Assembly (NCBI GenBank): GCA_944382885.1
Contig: CALWNT010000052.1
Location: 1 to 53,076, forward strand
Reading direction: 5' to 3'
Origin: an uncultured Clostridia bacterium
GTDB taxonomy: Bacteria > Bacillota > Clostridia > Oscillospirales > Ruminococcaceae
Length of the DNA stretch: 53,076 nucleotides
Below, in pieces: positions 42,904 to 51,850 of the stretch. The first letter of the stretch is position 1. Each line of letters starts with the position of its first letter. Both the position numbers and the translations under genes were made by a program. Under the pieces are notes generated by a model. It worked only from the letters and a program-made list of their open reading frames with translations, was not told where the DNA came from and made no database searches.

Positions 42904-44607
42904 ATGAGTATCAGCGTCATTGAATTGAATAAAGGCGACTGTCAAAACTGTTATAAATGTATCCGAAATTGCCCTATCAAGGCAATCGAATTTAAAAATT
43001 CCCGTGCGAAGGTATTGCCGGAGGAATGTATCCTCTGCGGCACCTGTGTGGAAACCTGCCCCCAAAATGCGAAATTTATCAAAAGCGATTCTTATAAAAT
43101 CCGCGCTATGATTGAAGCGGGGAAAAAGGTCTACGCTACTGTAGCACCCAGCTTTTCTGCTTATTTTGGGGTAGACTTTCCCAAACTCAGCGCCGTGCTG
43201 AAAAAAATGGGCTTCGCCGGTGTAGAGGAAACCGCCATTGGAGCCTATGAGACTTCAAAAGAATATGCCAAGCTGATCGAAGAAGGACAGATGAAAAACA
43301 TCATTGTAACTGCCTGTTCCTCTGTCGTCATGCTGGTAGAAGAGCATTACCCCGATCTTATCCCCTATCTGGCGCCGGTTTCTTCTCCCATGATGGCTCA
43401 TGCCAGACTGATGAAGCAAACCTACGGGGACGACATCCATATTGCTTTTATTGGCCCCTGCATCGCCAAAAAAGCAGAGGCGGCAGATGTACTGGCCGGC
43501 GGTTTTGTGGATAACGCCCTTACCTTTTCAGGGGTGGAGGAATGGATGAACGACCTGGGGCTTTCCTTTGACGAGGACGACCCGGAAGCGGCCGGCGTCT
43601 GTCATCCGGTGGCGAGGCTGTATCCAAAACCCTTCGGCATTCTGGATACCATTGACGACAACCATTTTCAAAAGGGATATCAAAAGGTCAGCGTAGACGG
43701 AACAGAGGACTGTATCCGTCTGTTCGAGGCTATGCGCCATGATGAGTCTGTCAAAGGCTTATTCGTAGAGGCCAACATCTGTAAGGGAGGCTGTCTGAAC
43801 GGTCCTGTCATGCGGATGCATCATCGGGATTCCTATATGAGCCAGTTTAAACTGAGTCCCCAGGCCAAATCTTACGATCAGCATCCGGCTCTTACCGCCC
43901 AGAAAGATATCGAACATCCAAGGTCATTCGCCAACCGTGTGCCAAACAAAGCGATTCCCACCGAAGAGGATATCCGGCAGATTCTGGCTCAGATCGGGAA
44001 GCACTCCAAAGCGGACGAACTCAACTGCGGCGGATGCGGCTATTCCTCCTGCCGGGAAAAGGCCATCGCCGTCTTTCAGGGGAAAGCGGATATCCATATG
44101 TGTCTGCCCTATTTCCGGCAGCAGGCGGAAAATATGTCCAACACTGTAATCGAACACTCCCCCAACGCCATTCTGGTATTAGACCAGGAACAGCGGCTGC
44201 TGGATCTCAATCCTACTGCGGAAGAAATGCTTCAGATTCACAAACCGGACTGTCTGGGGGTATATCCGGAACAGTTTTACGGGGAAACCGATTTTGACGA
44301 CGCGATGGCAACCGGAGAAGTCATGAATAAGAAAGTCACCATCGGCGACCGCTTCGCAGAACAGACCATTCTCTATATCAAAGAACATCATATGTTTTTG
44401 GCTTTCTTAAAGGATGTCACCGAAGAAGAAGCCAGAAAGCAGGAAATTTCCGACATGCGCGAGCATACCGTACATACTGCCCAGAAGGTAATCGAAAAGC
44501 AGATGATGGTTGCTCAGGAAATCGCCAGTCTCTTGGGCGAAACAACTGCCGAAACCAAGGTGGCCTTAACGAAGCTCAAAAAATCCATGGAAGAAATCAA
44601 CGAATAG
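42904..44607 (+). CDS. [FeFe] hydrogenase, group C (sensory type) with PAS domain
   Basis: A 567-residue multidomain protein. Residues 10-55 hold two [4Fe-4S] motifs (CQNCYKCIRNCP, CILCGTCVETCP). Residues 70-330 are the H-cluster domain with TACSS (136-140), GPCIAKK (184-190) and EANICKGGC (289-297). The first loop has one Cys instead of the TSCCP pair, so the proton-relay Cys is lost, as known for HydS-type sensors. Residues about 370-400 form a further Fe-S domain (CGGCGYSSCREKA), about 410-505 a PAS domain, and 505-560 a coiled coil. It likely senses H2 or redox state and signals to the phosphatase encoded 1 base downstream. Confidence 0.9.
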   Translation: MSISVIELNKGDCQNCYKCIRNCPIKAIEFKNSRAKVLPEECILCGTCVETCPQNAKFIKSDSYKIRAMIEAGKKVYATVAPSFSAYFGVDFPKLSAVLKKMGFAGVEETAIGAYETSKEYAKLIEEGQMKNIIVTACSSVVMLVEEHYPDLIPYLAPVSSPMMAHARLMKQTYGDDIHIAFIGPCIAKKAEAADVLAGGFVDNALTFSGVEEWMNDLGLSFDEDDPEAAGVCHPVARLYPKPFGILDTIDDNHFQKGYQKVSVDGTEDCIRLFEAMRHDESVKGLFVEANICKGGCLNGPVMRMHHRDSYMSQFKLSPQAKSYDQHPALTAQKDIEHPRSFANRVPNKAIPTEEDIRQILAQIGKHSKADELNCGGCGYSSCREKAIAVFQGKADIHMCLPYFRQQAENMSNTVIEHSPNAILVLDQEQRLLDLNPTAEEMLQIHKPDCLGVYPEQFYGETDFDDAMATGEVMNKKVTIGDRFAEQTILYIKEHHMFLAFLKDVTEEEARKQEISDMREHTVHTAQKVIEKQMMVAQEIASLLGETTAETKVALTKLKKSMEEINE

Positions 44608-44608
44608 C

Positions 44609-45808
44609 ATGACGATCAAAAAATCGAAAGCGGGTGTTTCTTTGGAATATTTTATTGATCTGTACTACGACAGCCTGTTTCACGATGGAGAAGAGCTCTG
44701 CGGAGATAAGGTGGAGTTCATCCGCGAACAGGATTACTGTATCTTAGTGCTGGCTGACGGACTGGGAAGCGGCGTCAAAGCCAACATCCTTTCTACCCTG
44801 ACCAGCAAAATCATTATTACCATGCTGAAAGAGGGGGCGACTCTGGAAGAAGCGATTGAGACCATCGCCAAAACCCTCCCCATCTGTCAGGAACGGGGCA
44901 TCGCGTACTCCACTTTTACCATTATCCGTATCTCCAACGACGGGGATGTGTTTATCGCCGAGTTTGACAATCCAGCGGCGCTTCACTATAAAGACGGTAT
45001 TCTGACCGACATTGAACGGGAAACCCTTACCATCTACGACAAGGAAGTGATGATCAGCCGTTTCAAGGCAGAGGCCGGAGATATGATCATCACCTTTTCC
45101 GACGGGGTCGTTCACGCCGGCGTAGGTTATCTATTGGATTTGGGATGGCAATATGACAATGCCGTGGATTTCATTACCGAAAGTGTGATGAAGGAAACTT
45201 CTCCCAGAACCATTACCCAGGAGATCTTAGACGCGGTAAATACCCTTTACATGCAGAAGCCGGGAGATGACAGCACCGTCTGTACCCTGCTGGTCAAGGA
45301 AAACCGCCCCGCCACGGTTATGGTCGGTCCTCCGGTAGATTCCCAGAAAGACGAAGAGGTGGTGCACAAGCTCCTCTCCGCCAAGGGATATAAGGTGGTC
45401 TGTGGGGGGACTACCAGTAATATCGTCAGCCGGGTATCCGGGAAGGAGATCAACGTCTCCATCGATTATGAAAATCCGGCTGTTCCGCCTACTGCCACCA
45501 TTGAAGGAATTGACCTGGTGACCGAAGGCGTGCTCACACTGGGCAAATGTCTGGAAGTGATGAAAAAGCTCAACAGCCCGAATGGATACGAGGCTTTTAT
45601 CCTGCAAAAAAAAGACGGCGCCTCACAGCTTGCCAAGATGTTTTTGGAGGATTCCACCCAAGTCCGCTTTATGGTAGGACGGGCGCTGAACCCGGCTCAT
45701 CAGAACCCGGGGATGCCTCTGTCTTTAGGGTTAAAACTGAATATTATCAAAGAGCTGGCCGCAGAAATTGAAAAGACGGGAAAATTAGTCAGCATCGAAT
45801 ACTATTAA
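44609..45808 (+). CDS. SpoIIE-type PP2C phosphatase with extra C-terminal domain
   Basis: A 399-residue protein whose start is separated by one base from the stop of the group C hydrogenase, implying translational coupling. Residues about 25-230 are a PPM/SpoIIE phosphatase with metal-binding motifs LVLADGLGSGVKA, FIAEFDNPAAL, ITFSDGVVHAG and KPGDDSTVCTLLV. Residues about 235-399 form a second domain (VMVGPPVDSQKDEEVVHKLL onward) not recognised. Similar pairs accompany PAS-containing group C hydrogenases in other Clostridia. It would dephosphorylate a Ser/Thr-phosphorylated partner; the target is not in the window. Confidence 0.9.
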   Translation: MTIKKSKAGVSLEYFIDLYYDSLFHDGEELCGDKVEFIREQDYCILVLADGLGSGVKANILSTLTSKIIITMLKEGATLEEAIETIAKTLPICQERGIAYSTFTIIRISNDGDVFIAEFDNPAALHYKDGILTDIERETLTIYDKEVMISRFKAEAGDMIITFSDGVVHAGVGYLLDLGWQYDNAVDFITESVMKETSPRTITQEILDAVNTLYMQKPGDDSTVCTLLVKENRPATVMVGPPVDSQKDEEVVHKLLSAKGYKVVCGGTTSNIVSRVSGKEINVSIDYENPAVPPTATIEGIDLVTEGVLTLGKCLEVMKKLNSPNGYEAFILQKKDGASQLAKMFLEDSTQVRFMVGRALNPAHQNPGMPLSLGLKLNIIKELAAEIEKTGKLVSIEYY

Positions 45809-45814
45809 AGACGG

Positions 45815-45846
45815 CGCCGGGCTTTCTTGTTAGCCCGGCGTATTTT
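45815..45846 (+). terminator. Terminator of the sensory hydrogenase operon
   Basis: CGCCGGGCT pairs with AGCCCGGCG, followed by TATTTTAC. It lies between the SpoIIE gene and the nitroreductase. Confidence 0.65.
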
Positions 45847-45860
45847 ACGGAGGAAACAGA

Positions 45861-46394
45861 ATGAAACAGGAAATGGATTTTTTAAAGTTAGCGCAAGAGC
45901 GGTATTCTGTCCGCAGTTTTCAGCCTCAGCCGGTAGAAGAAAATACCCTCAAGCAGATTTTAAAGGCGGGGCATCTGGCGCCGACTGCCTGCAATTTACA
46001 GCCTCAGCGGATTTTAGTGCTTCCCACTCTGGAAGATACAAAAAGGCTTGCAAATTGCACCAAATGTCACTTTGACGCGCCGAGTGCATTGCTGATCTGT
46101 TATGAGAAAGACGAATGCTGGAAACGAAAATACGACGGCAAGCCAAGCGGAGAGATAGACGCTTCCATCGTCGCCACCCATATGATGCTGGCGGCTGCCT
46201 CCCTGGGAGTAGGCAGCACCTGGGTGATGCACTTTGATCCGGCTGCCATGAGAAAGGAGTTTCAGATTCCGGAAACCATTGAACCGGTGGCACTTTTAGT
46301 GATGGGGTATCCCGCGGAGGATGCCGAGCCTTATCCGGGGCACAGCCAATTCCGTCCAATGGAAGAAACATTGATTTATCACAGTTTTGCCTAA
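45861..46394 (+). CDS. Nitroreductase family protein
   Basis: A 177-residue FMN reductase. FMN-binding residues lie in ERYSVRSFQPQPV, HLAPTACNLQPQRILV and AAASLGVGSTWVMHFDP, and the C-terminus GYPAEDAEPYPGHSQFRP is typical of small clostridial members. It differs clearly from the other nitroreductase at 21609. GGAGG precedes ATG 45861. Its location next to hydrogenases suggests a redox role, but it has terminators on both sides. Confidence 0.88.
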   Translation: MKQEMDFLKLAQERYSVRSFQPQPVEENTLKQILKAGHLAPTACNLQPQRILVLPTLEDTKRLANCTKCHFDAPSALLICYEKDECWKRKYDGKPSGEIDASIVATHMMLAAASLGVGSTWVMHFDPAAMRKEFQIPETIEPVALLVMGYPAEDAEPYPGHSQFRPMEETLIYHSFA

Positions 46395-46439
46395 AGAAAG
46401 AACCCAGAAAGGATGAAAACACCTTTCTGGGTTCTTTCT
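46395..46439 (+). terminator. Terminator of the nitroreductase gene
   Basis: AGAAAGAACCCAGAAAGG pairs with CCTTTCTGGGTTCTTTCT (18 bp) around a 9-base loop; it lies directly after the stop codon. Confidence 0.85.
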
Positions 46440-46535
46440 GATATAACTAATTCAGCTCGGATTCACACACCGGATGACTTTCTTTCGATCCACCATACAA
46501 CAAAAAATCCTCCTCTTTTTTGTTGCTTTTTCCAC

Positions 46536-46564
46536 TTGACCCTTGTCTGCTATCATCCTATAAT
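46536..46564 (+). promoter_or_regulatory. Promoter of the ABC-2 exporter operon
   Basis: TTGACC (46536-46541), 17-base spacer, TATAAT (46559-46564). The implied leader is about 150 bases. Confidence 0.75.
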
Positions 46565-46610
46565 GTAATTCCTTTCTATCAAACGCAAAAGGAGATGAAT
46601 TGCCTTCTGC

Positions 46611-46682
46611 GAAATCCAGGCAGCAACGCCCTGTTGTCCCCCTTATTCGGGAACAGCGGGATTTTTGTCCTGCCTGGATTTC
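46611..46682 (+). promoter_or_regulatory. Attenuator-like nested hairpin in the exporter leader
   Basis: GAAATCCAGGCAG (46611-46623) is perfectly inverted at 46670-46682. Enclosed is a second hairpin, CCCTGTT...AACAGCGGG, followed by ATTTTTG, which has the form of a terminator. The element ends 24 bases before the AAAAAAGGAG of 46721-47695. A short frame at 46595-46699 (ATG directly after AAAAGGAG, 34 codons) runs through it and could be a leader peptide. It does not match T-box or SAM leader motifs that I can recognise. Confidence 0.5.
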
Positions 46683-46720
46683 GAGAATATAAAAAATAAA
46701 AGAAAAAAGGAGAATAGGTT

Positions 46721-47695
46721 ATGATTGCAGTAAAGCATGTCCGAAAAACTTTTCAAGTTGCCAGGCGGGACGCGGGTTTCCGCGCCGCGGTAAAGACGCT
46801 TCTACACAAGCAATATGACACGGTGGAGGCGCTAAAAGACATTTCCTTCACCATTGACGACGGCGAGATGGTGGGTTATATCGGCCCCAACGGCGCTGGG
46901 AAAAGCAGCACCATCAAAATTTTAAGCGGCATCCTCACCCCAGACAGCGGAGAATGCCTTGTCAACGAAAAAACACCCTGGAAAGAACGGATCTCCCACG
47001 TTGCACAGATCGGGGTGGTCTTCGGCCAGCGTTCTCAGCTTTGGTGGGATGTTCCGGTGATCGACTCTTTCGAACTGATTCGGGATATTTACAAAACCCC
47101 GGAAGCAGTCTATCGAAAAAATCTCGATGAACTCACTCAAATGCTCCAGCTTTCCCAGATTTTAAAAACCCCGACCCGTCAGCTGTCCTTAGGTCAGCGG
47201 ATGCGGTGCGAAATCGCCGCCTCCCTCCTCCACGATCCAAAGGTACTGTTTCTGGACGAGCCCACCATTGGTTTAGACGCCGTTTCCAAGATCGCCGTGC
47301 GGGAGTTTATCAAAGAGCTCAACCGCAAAAAGGGCACCACGGTGATCCTCACCACCCACGATATGCAGGACATCGAGGCTCTTACCAGCAGAATTCTGCT
47401 GATTGGGAAGGGGCAGATCCTGCTCGACGGAAGCTTGTCCCAGCTGAAAGAAACATACAGCGACCAGAAACAGCTTACCGTAGCTTATTCCGGTTCCGCA
47501 CCGGCCCTTTGTCCCGGAATGACAGTCTCCTCTGCCCAGCCGGGGCAGCTTGTCCTGTCGGTAGACCCCAAAGTAATGTCCATTTCCAAGGCGATCTCTT
47601 ATTTATCAGAGCACGCTGAAATCACCGACCTGTCTGTATCCGGCGCCAGCACCGAAGAAATTGTGGTACAGCTTTATAAGGAGTTCCGGATATGA
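46721..47695 (+). CDS. ABC-2 type exporter ATPase (COG4586-like)
   Basis: A 324-residue ATP-binding protein. Walker A is GYIGPNGAGKSSTIKIL, signature LSLGQRMRCEIAAS, Walker B KVLFLDEPTIGLD and the switch TTHDMQDIE. The N-terminal KHVRKTFQVARRDAGFRAAVKTLL insertion before the D-loop strand is typical of the COG4586 group that pairs with two ABC-2 permeases. A C-terminal domain (about 245-324) follows. Its stop overlaps the start of the first permease by 4 bases. The exported substrate is unknown. Confidence 0.92.
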   Translation: MIAVKHVRKTFQVARRDAGFRAAVKTLLHKQYDTVEALKDISFTIDDGEMVGYIGPNGAGKSSTIKILSGILTPDSGECLVNEKTPWKERISHVAQIGVVFGQRSQLWWDVPVIDSFELIRDIYKTPEAVYRKNLDELTQMLQLSQILKTPTRQLSLGQRMRCEIAASLLHDPKVLFLDEPTIGLDAVSKIAVREFIKELNRKKGTTVILTTHDMQDIEALTSRILLIGKGQILLDGSLSQLKETYSDQKQLTVAYSGSAPALCPGMTVSSAQPGQLVLSVDPKVMSISKAISYLSEHAEITDLSVSGASTEEIVVQLYKEFRI

Positions 47696-48495
47696 AACAG
47701 TATTTTACCTTTTTCCGTATCCGGTTTGCGGCAAGTCTTCAGTACCGCGCCGCCGCTTGGGCCGGTGTCGCCACCCAGTTTGCCTGGGGCAGTATGTTGA
47801 TTTCCTTATATGCTGCCTTTTACCGGGCAAATCCGGCGGATTTCCCCATGGAATTCTCCGCCCTTTCTTCCTATATCTGGCTTCAGCAGGCGTTTTTAGC
47901 CCTTTATTCCAGCTGGTTTTTTGATCGGGACACCTTGGACTCCATCACCCAAGGGACCATTGCCTACGACCTTTGCCGGCCTGTCAGCCTTTACTGGATG
48001 TGGTTTTGGAAAGACACTGCCACCCGTATCGCCCGTGCCGCTCTGCGCTGTATGCCGATTCTAATTTTTTCGGCTTTCCTGCCGGCTCCTTACGGGTTGT
48101 CCCTCCCGGCGGACGGAGTGAGCTTTTTGCTTTTTCTGCTCACGATGATTCTGGCTCTTTGGATGGCAAACGCTTTTACCCTTCTCATTTACATCCTCTG
48201 TTTTTACACCATGTCTCCTATGGGATTGCGGACATTATCTACCACCGCAATAGAGTTTCTCTCGGGAGCGCTGATTCCTCTTCCCTTCCTGCCGGACGGA
48301 TTCCGTCAGTTTTGCGAGCTTCTGCCGTTCGCTTCCATGCAAAATCTGCCTTTCCGGATTTACAGCGGGGACCTGGCTGGATATGAAGCTGTCTTTTTCA
48401 TTTTCCTGCAGCTATTTTGGATTCTGTGTTTTACCCTTTTGGAACAGCTGCTTTTAAAACGTGCGCTGAAAAAAGTTGTCGTACAGGGAGGGTAA
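47692..48495 (+). CDS. ABC-2 family permease (COG4587-like)
   Basis: A 267-residue membrane protein with six hydrophobic segments. FFRIRFAASLQYRAAAWAGVATQFAWGSM at the N-terminus and FLSGALIPLPFLPDGFRQF near residue 190 are typical of this ABC-2 subfamily. It overlaps the ATPase gene by 4 bases and is followed after 3 bases by the second permease, so it forms a heteromeric exporter with both neighbours. Confidence 0.88.
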   Translation: MKQYFTFFRIRFAASLQYRAAAWAGVATQFAWGSMLISLYAAFYRANPADFPMEFSALSSYIWLQQAFLALYSSWFFDRDTLDSITQGTIAYDLCRPVSLYWMWFWKDTATRIARAALRCMPILIFSAFLPAPYGLSLPADGVSFLLFLLTMILALWMANAFTLLIYILCFYTMSPMGLRTLSTTAIEFLSGALIPLPFLPDGFRQFCELLPFASMQNLPFRIYSGDLAGYEAVFFIFLQLFWILCFTLLEQLLLKRALKKVVVQGG

Positions 48496-48498
48496 GCG

Positions 48499-49275
48499 AT
48501 GAAACTCTATCTCAAATATTTTTCCATCCATCTGCGCTCGGCCATGGAGTATAAGTCTTCTTTTTTCATGACCGTGCTGGGGCAGTTTTTGATGTCCTTT
48601 ACCGGTTTTCTCTCCGTCTGGTTTCTCATGGACCGCTTTCATGAAGTAGAGGGGTTTACGTTCTCGGAAATACTGCTGTGCTATTCGGTGGTGCTGTTGG
48701 GGAGCTCTATTGCGGAATGCTTTTTCCGGGGATTTGACCGGTTTCCCCAAATGATTGGAAACGGGGAATTTGACCGCATCCTCACCCGCCCCAGAAACGA
48801 AATTTTTCAGGTGCTGGCCTCTAAAATGGAGTTTACCAGGATCGGCAGATTTTTGCAGGCTCTTTTGGTCATCTGCTATGCGATCCCTACCAGCGGAGTG
48901 ATTTGGAACGCCGAAAATATCCTGACGCTGATTTTCATGATCTTGGGGGCTTTTGGCGTTTTTTCCGCCCTATACATCCTCTACGCCTGTTTCTCCTTTT
49001 TTACCATTGAAGGGCTGGAGTTTATGAATATCTTTACCAACGGCGGACAGGAATTCGGACAGTATCCCTTTTCAGTCTATGGAAAATGGATTCTCCGTTT
49101 TTTTACCTTTGTGGTTCCTCTGGCGTTATGCCAGTATTATCCCCTGTTGGCCCTTCTGGGACGGGAAGGGTCCGTTTTCTACCGGATTTTGCCCTTGTGC
49201 TCTTTGCTGTTTTTCCTTCCGGTATTGATTTTCTGGAAATTCGGCGTGAAGCACTATAAATCCACCGGCTCTTAA
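48499..49275 (+). CDS. ABC-2 family permease (COG3694-like)
   Basis: A 258-residue membrane protein with six hydrophobic segments, starting with KLYLKYFSIHLRSAMEYKSSFFM and containing GNGEFDRILTRPRNEIFQVLASKMEF and FPFSVYGKWILRFFTFVVPLA-like stretches characteristic of the partner permease family. GGAGGG precedes ATG 48499. It is the last gene of the exporter operon and ends in a strong terminator. Confidence 0.88.
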   Translation: MKLYLKYFSIHLRSAMEYKSSFFMTVLGQFLMSFTGFLSVWFLMDRFHEVEGFTFSEILLCYSVVLLGSSIAECFFRGFDRFPQMIGNGEFDRILTRPRNEIFQVLASKMEFTRIGRFLQALLVICYAIPTSGVIWNAENILTLIFMILGAFGVFSALYILYACFSFFTIEGLEFMNIFTNGGQEFGQYPFSVYGKWILRFFTFVVPLALCQYYPLLALLGREGSVFYRILPLCSLLFFLPVLIFWKFGVKHYKSTGS

Positions 49276-49313
49276 TGTGACAGCGCTCCGGAGCGGGCAT
49301 GTCGTAAAACTAA

Positions 49314-49350
49314 AAAACCTCCGTAGCTTTCCAGCATACGGAGGTTTTTT
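49314..49350 (+). terminator. Terminator of the ABC-2 exporter operon
   Basis: AAAACCTCCGTA pairs with TACGGAGGTTTT around an 11-base loop, followed by TT and C. Confidence 0.85.
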
Positions 49351-49488
49351 CTTATCTGTTCTTCAAACTTACTGACAGGAACGTATCAGAGCACGCCATC
49401 ATTTCACTGGGAAACAGCCGTCCGTACCTATTCCAGCGTTCTTCAGCGCTGATCTCTGCTGTCCTTTCCCCAAAATTCTTTCCGGATG

Positions 49489-50403
49489 TTATCCCAACCC
49501 CATTGCTGCCAGCAGGCTGGTTAAGATCACAACGCTAATCGGGATACTCATGGAATTGATCAATCCCGCCAACGCTTTATCTCCGCCGGTCTTTTCCGTA
49601 AACACCGGCGTCAAAGCGGAAATCGGAGCAAATACCGTCAAAACCAAAACCTGACGTACCACCAGCGGCAAAGGCAGGACAAAATAAAAAATTACCGCCA
49701 ATATCGTACAGCAGCCATACCGTACCAGCAGATTGAGCAGCACAATTTTGCCCTTTCCCTTTTTGAAATCACATTCAAAAATCAGTCCGATCATAAACAT
49801 GGCGATAAAGGGATTCGCATTTGCCATAGGCTGAGCAAACGTAAAAATAAAATCCGGAGGGGTAATATGAAGTAAGGACAAAGTAAAAAACAGCACATAC
49901 ATATCAAAGGGGACAGAAGAAAACAGCTTTTTCAATGAGTTTTTCAAACTCGGCTTTTCGCTCCCCGAAAAGGCCGAAGCCCATGCGAGGGTCCCTCCCG
50001 TGCACATGATAGAATTTCCCGCGTCAAACATATAGGCGGTAACGATGCCCTGAGGCCCTAAAAAATTCTGTACAAAGGGCAGCGCAAAACACCCGATGTT
50101 AAAGCCGGAAAAATTGATTAACTGAAACGCTTTCTGTACCGGCAGCTTTTTCCGCGCAAGCAAAATCCCCAGCGCAGAAAGCAGGATATTAGAGGAAAAG
50201 CCCAGCAACACGATGATGAGCATTTCCTGTTCCGGCTGAAATTTCGAAAACGCCACCACTATAGACGCCGGAAGGGTAATTTTAAACATGATTTTGGAGA
50301 GCACCTGATCGTCCTGAGGACGAAAAAAGCCGACCTTTTTCAAGACATAAGCAATTACCATAATGAGAATAAAGGCGGCTGCCTGTAACAATACCTTTGC
50401 CAT
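49489..50403 (-). CDS. AEC family transporter (auxin efflux carrier-like permease)
   Basis: A 304-residue permease with about ten membrane helices of the AEC/bile-acid-auxin carrier superfamily. The start taken is ATG 50403, 7 bases after AAGGA. Family-like pieces are KVGFFRPQDDQVLSKIMFKITLPASIV, LINFSGFNIGCFALPFVQNFLGPQGI and the C-terminal LTVFAPISALTPVFTEKTGGDKALAGLINSMSIPISVV. Bacterial members move malate or other organic acids. It lies downstream of mannonate dehydratase, which hints at a sugar acid, though a hairpin separates them. Confidence 0.88.
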   Translation of the reverse strand: MAKVLLQAAAFILIMVIAYVLKKVGFFRPQDDQVLSKIMFKITLPASIVVAFSKFQPEQEMLIIVLLGFSSNILLSALGILLARKKLPVQKAFQLINFSGFNIGCFALPFVQNFLGPQGIVTAYMFDAGNSIMCTGGTLAWASAFSGSEKPSLKNSLKKLFSSVPFDMYVLFFTLSLLHITPPDFIFTFAQPMANANPFIAMFMIGLIFECDFKKGKGKIVLLNLLVRYGCCTILAVIFYFVLPLPLVVRQVLVLTVFAPISALTPVFTEKTGGDKALAGLINSMSIPISVVILTSLLAAMGLG

Positions 50404-50415
50404 AATCATTTCCTT

Positions 50416-50462
50416 TTCAAAAACAGTTCGCCCGCAGATACCGTAAGTAACCGCGGACGAAC
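50416..50462 (-). terminator. Hairpin between uxuA and the AEC gene
   Basis: On the minus strand GTTCGTCCGC pairs with GCGGGCGAAC (one G-U), followed by TGTTTTTG. It probably terminates most uxuA transcripts before the permease gene. Confidence 0.65.
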
Positions 50463-50487
50463 CTTTTTCTTGCTTTCGTGAGGGAAT

Positions 50488-51537
50488 CTATTCGGCGTCT
50501 TCCACCGTTTCAATATCGATATGCAAGGCCTGCATAATGCCCTTGATATAGCCGACTGCATAAGCCATCCCGGTTTCATTGGGATCGGAACAGTTGATGC
50601 TCGGGGTATGATCCGGCATCAAAAGCCCCTGATAGCCGCACTCCTTATAGATCGACAGAGCCTTGACCATGTCTACGTCTCCCTCGTCAATGAACACTTC
50701 CTGATATTTTGGGATCGTGCCTTTAATATTTCTGAAATGGACATAGCTGATCTTGTTTCTTGAGGCCATCGAGCGGATGGTTTCATAAATATCCACACCC
50801 ATTTCCGCAAAAGTCCCCTGGCAGAATTCCACACAGGTACTCTTGCTGGGATGACGCTCAAACATTTCCTCATAAGCCTGAGGCGTCACCAAAATACGGG
50901 CGGCATTTTTCAGCACCGGCACCGGCGGGTCTTCCGGATGGGCGGCCATCTGCACGCCGTATTCCTCCGCTACCGGCAGGATCTCATCCAAAAACCAATC
51001 CCGGCGCTGAAGCATTTCCTCCAGCGAGACCGGAGGCAGCTTTCCTTCCGGCGGATTATCCAACACCTGGGTATCCCAGGCCCAGCCCAAGGGCAGGGAC
51101 TCATAAATCGGCGCGGTGTCATTGTCGTAGCAGGGACTGAGCGCGCCGCCTCTTGCAACGGGCATCATCGGCCGCGCCGCACAGGCGCCGATGGAAAAAT
51201 TATATCCCATAATGGGAATCCCCGCCTTGCCCATATGTTCGATATTTTTCTTCAAAATATCCATCTGAACCTGTTTTCCCGGTTCATCCAGCAGAATTTT
51301 ATAATATGCTTTCGGGTCAAAGTTCTCAAAGCCTTCTACCACAAGGCCCTTCTCCCGATAGAATTTTTTCAGCCCTTTGAGTTCCTCCAAAGACCAGACT
51401 CCTCCGTCCTTGGCAGAGGGCAAAAGCTCTCCGTTAGGCATAAACAAGATCACATGGGTCGCACCGATCTGTCTGACATAATCCAAATAATTTGGATTCA
51501 GCCTTTTTGCCCCGTGAATTCCCATTCCGATTTTCAT
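50488..51537 (-). CDS. uxuA: Mannonate dehydratase
   Basis: A 349-residue UxuA-family enzyme that dehydrates D-mannonate to 2-keto-3-deoxygluconate in hexuronate breakdown. Family landmarks are IMGYNFSIGACAARP, MAAHPEDPPVPVL, CVEFCQGTFAEMG (metal Cys/Glu region), YVHFRNIKGT (metal His), EVFIDEGDVDM (metal Asp) and GLLMPDHTPS. The TIM-barrel fold and length match, though some family members act on related sugar acids. No uronate isomerase or fructuronate reductase gene lies nearby. A promoter is seen at 51645-51673. AAAGAAAG precedes ATG 51537. Confidence 0.88.
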   Translation of the reverse strand: MKIGMGIHGAKRLNPNYLDYVRQIGATHVILFMPNGELLPSAKDGGVWSLEELKGLKKFYREKGLVVEGFENFDPKAYYKILLDEPGKQVQMDILKKNIEHMGKAGIPIMGYNFSIGACAARPMMPVARGGALSPCYDNDTAPIYESLPLGWAWDTQVLDNPPEGKLPPVSLEEMLQRRDWFLDEILPVAEEYGVQMAAHPEDPPVPVLKNAARILVTPQAYEEMFERHPSKSTCVEFCQGTFAEMGVDIYETIRSMASRNKISYVHFRNIKGTIPKYQEVFIDEGDVDMVKALSIYKECGYQGLLMPDHTPSINCSDPNETGMAYAVGYIKGIMQALHIDIETVEDAE

Positions 51538-51644
51538 CTTTCTTTCCTCCTCGGCATCATAACCTCAAAATATATAAAATCTTTTCCTCTTACAGGCTGT
51601 AAAAATTGGTTCGCCTGCATTCCCCTAACTGCTAAATTGCTTCA

Positions 51645-51673
51645 AGTATAATGGAGCGGTTTTAAAATTGCAA
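51645..51673 (-). promoter_or_regulatory. uxuA promoter
   Basis: Minus-strand TTGCAA (51668-51673), 17-base spacer, TATACT (51645-51650). Confidence 0.65.
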
Positions 51674-51850
51674 CAAAATTTCGGGAAAAAGAATGGGAAA
51701 GTCAAAAAATCAGAACTTAGCACAAGAGCTGCGGTGCTTTTTTCATCATATTTACATATAAAATTATCTGTTTTCGGAAGACAATGTAGTCGATTGTTAT
51801 AATCTTTTTTCCCGTTTTGGTAGAATTCTATCCTGTTTGTTTTACGCCTC

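Noticed and set aside
46611..46682. T-box or SAM riboswitch before the ABC-2 exporter
   Set aside because: No AGGGUGG-type T-box core or SAM-I kink-turn signature is visible; left as an unclassified attenuator-like element.
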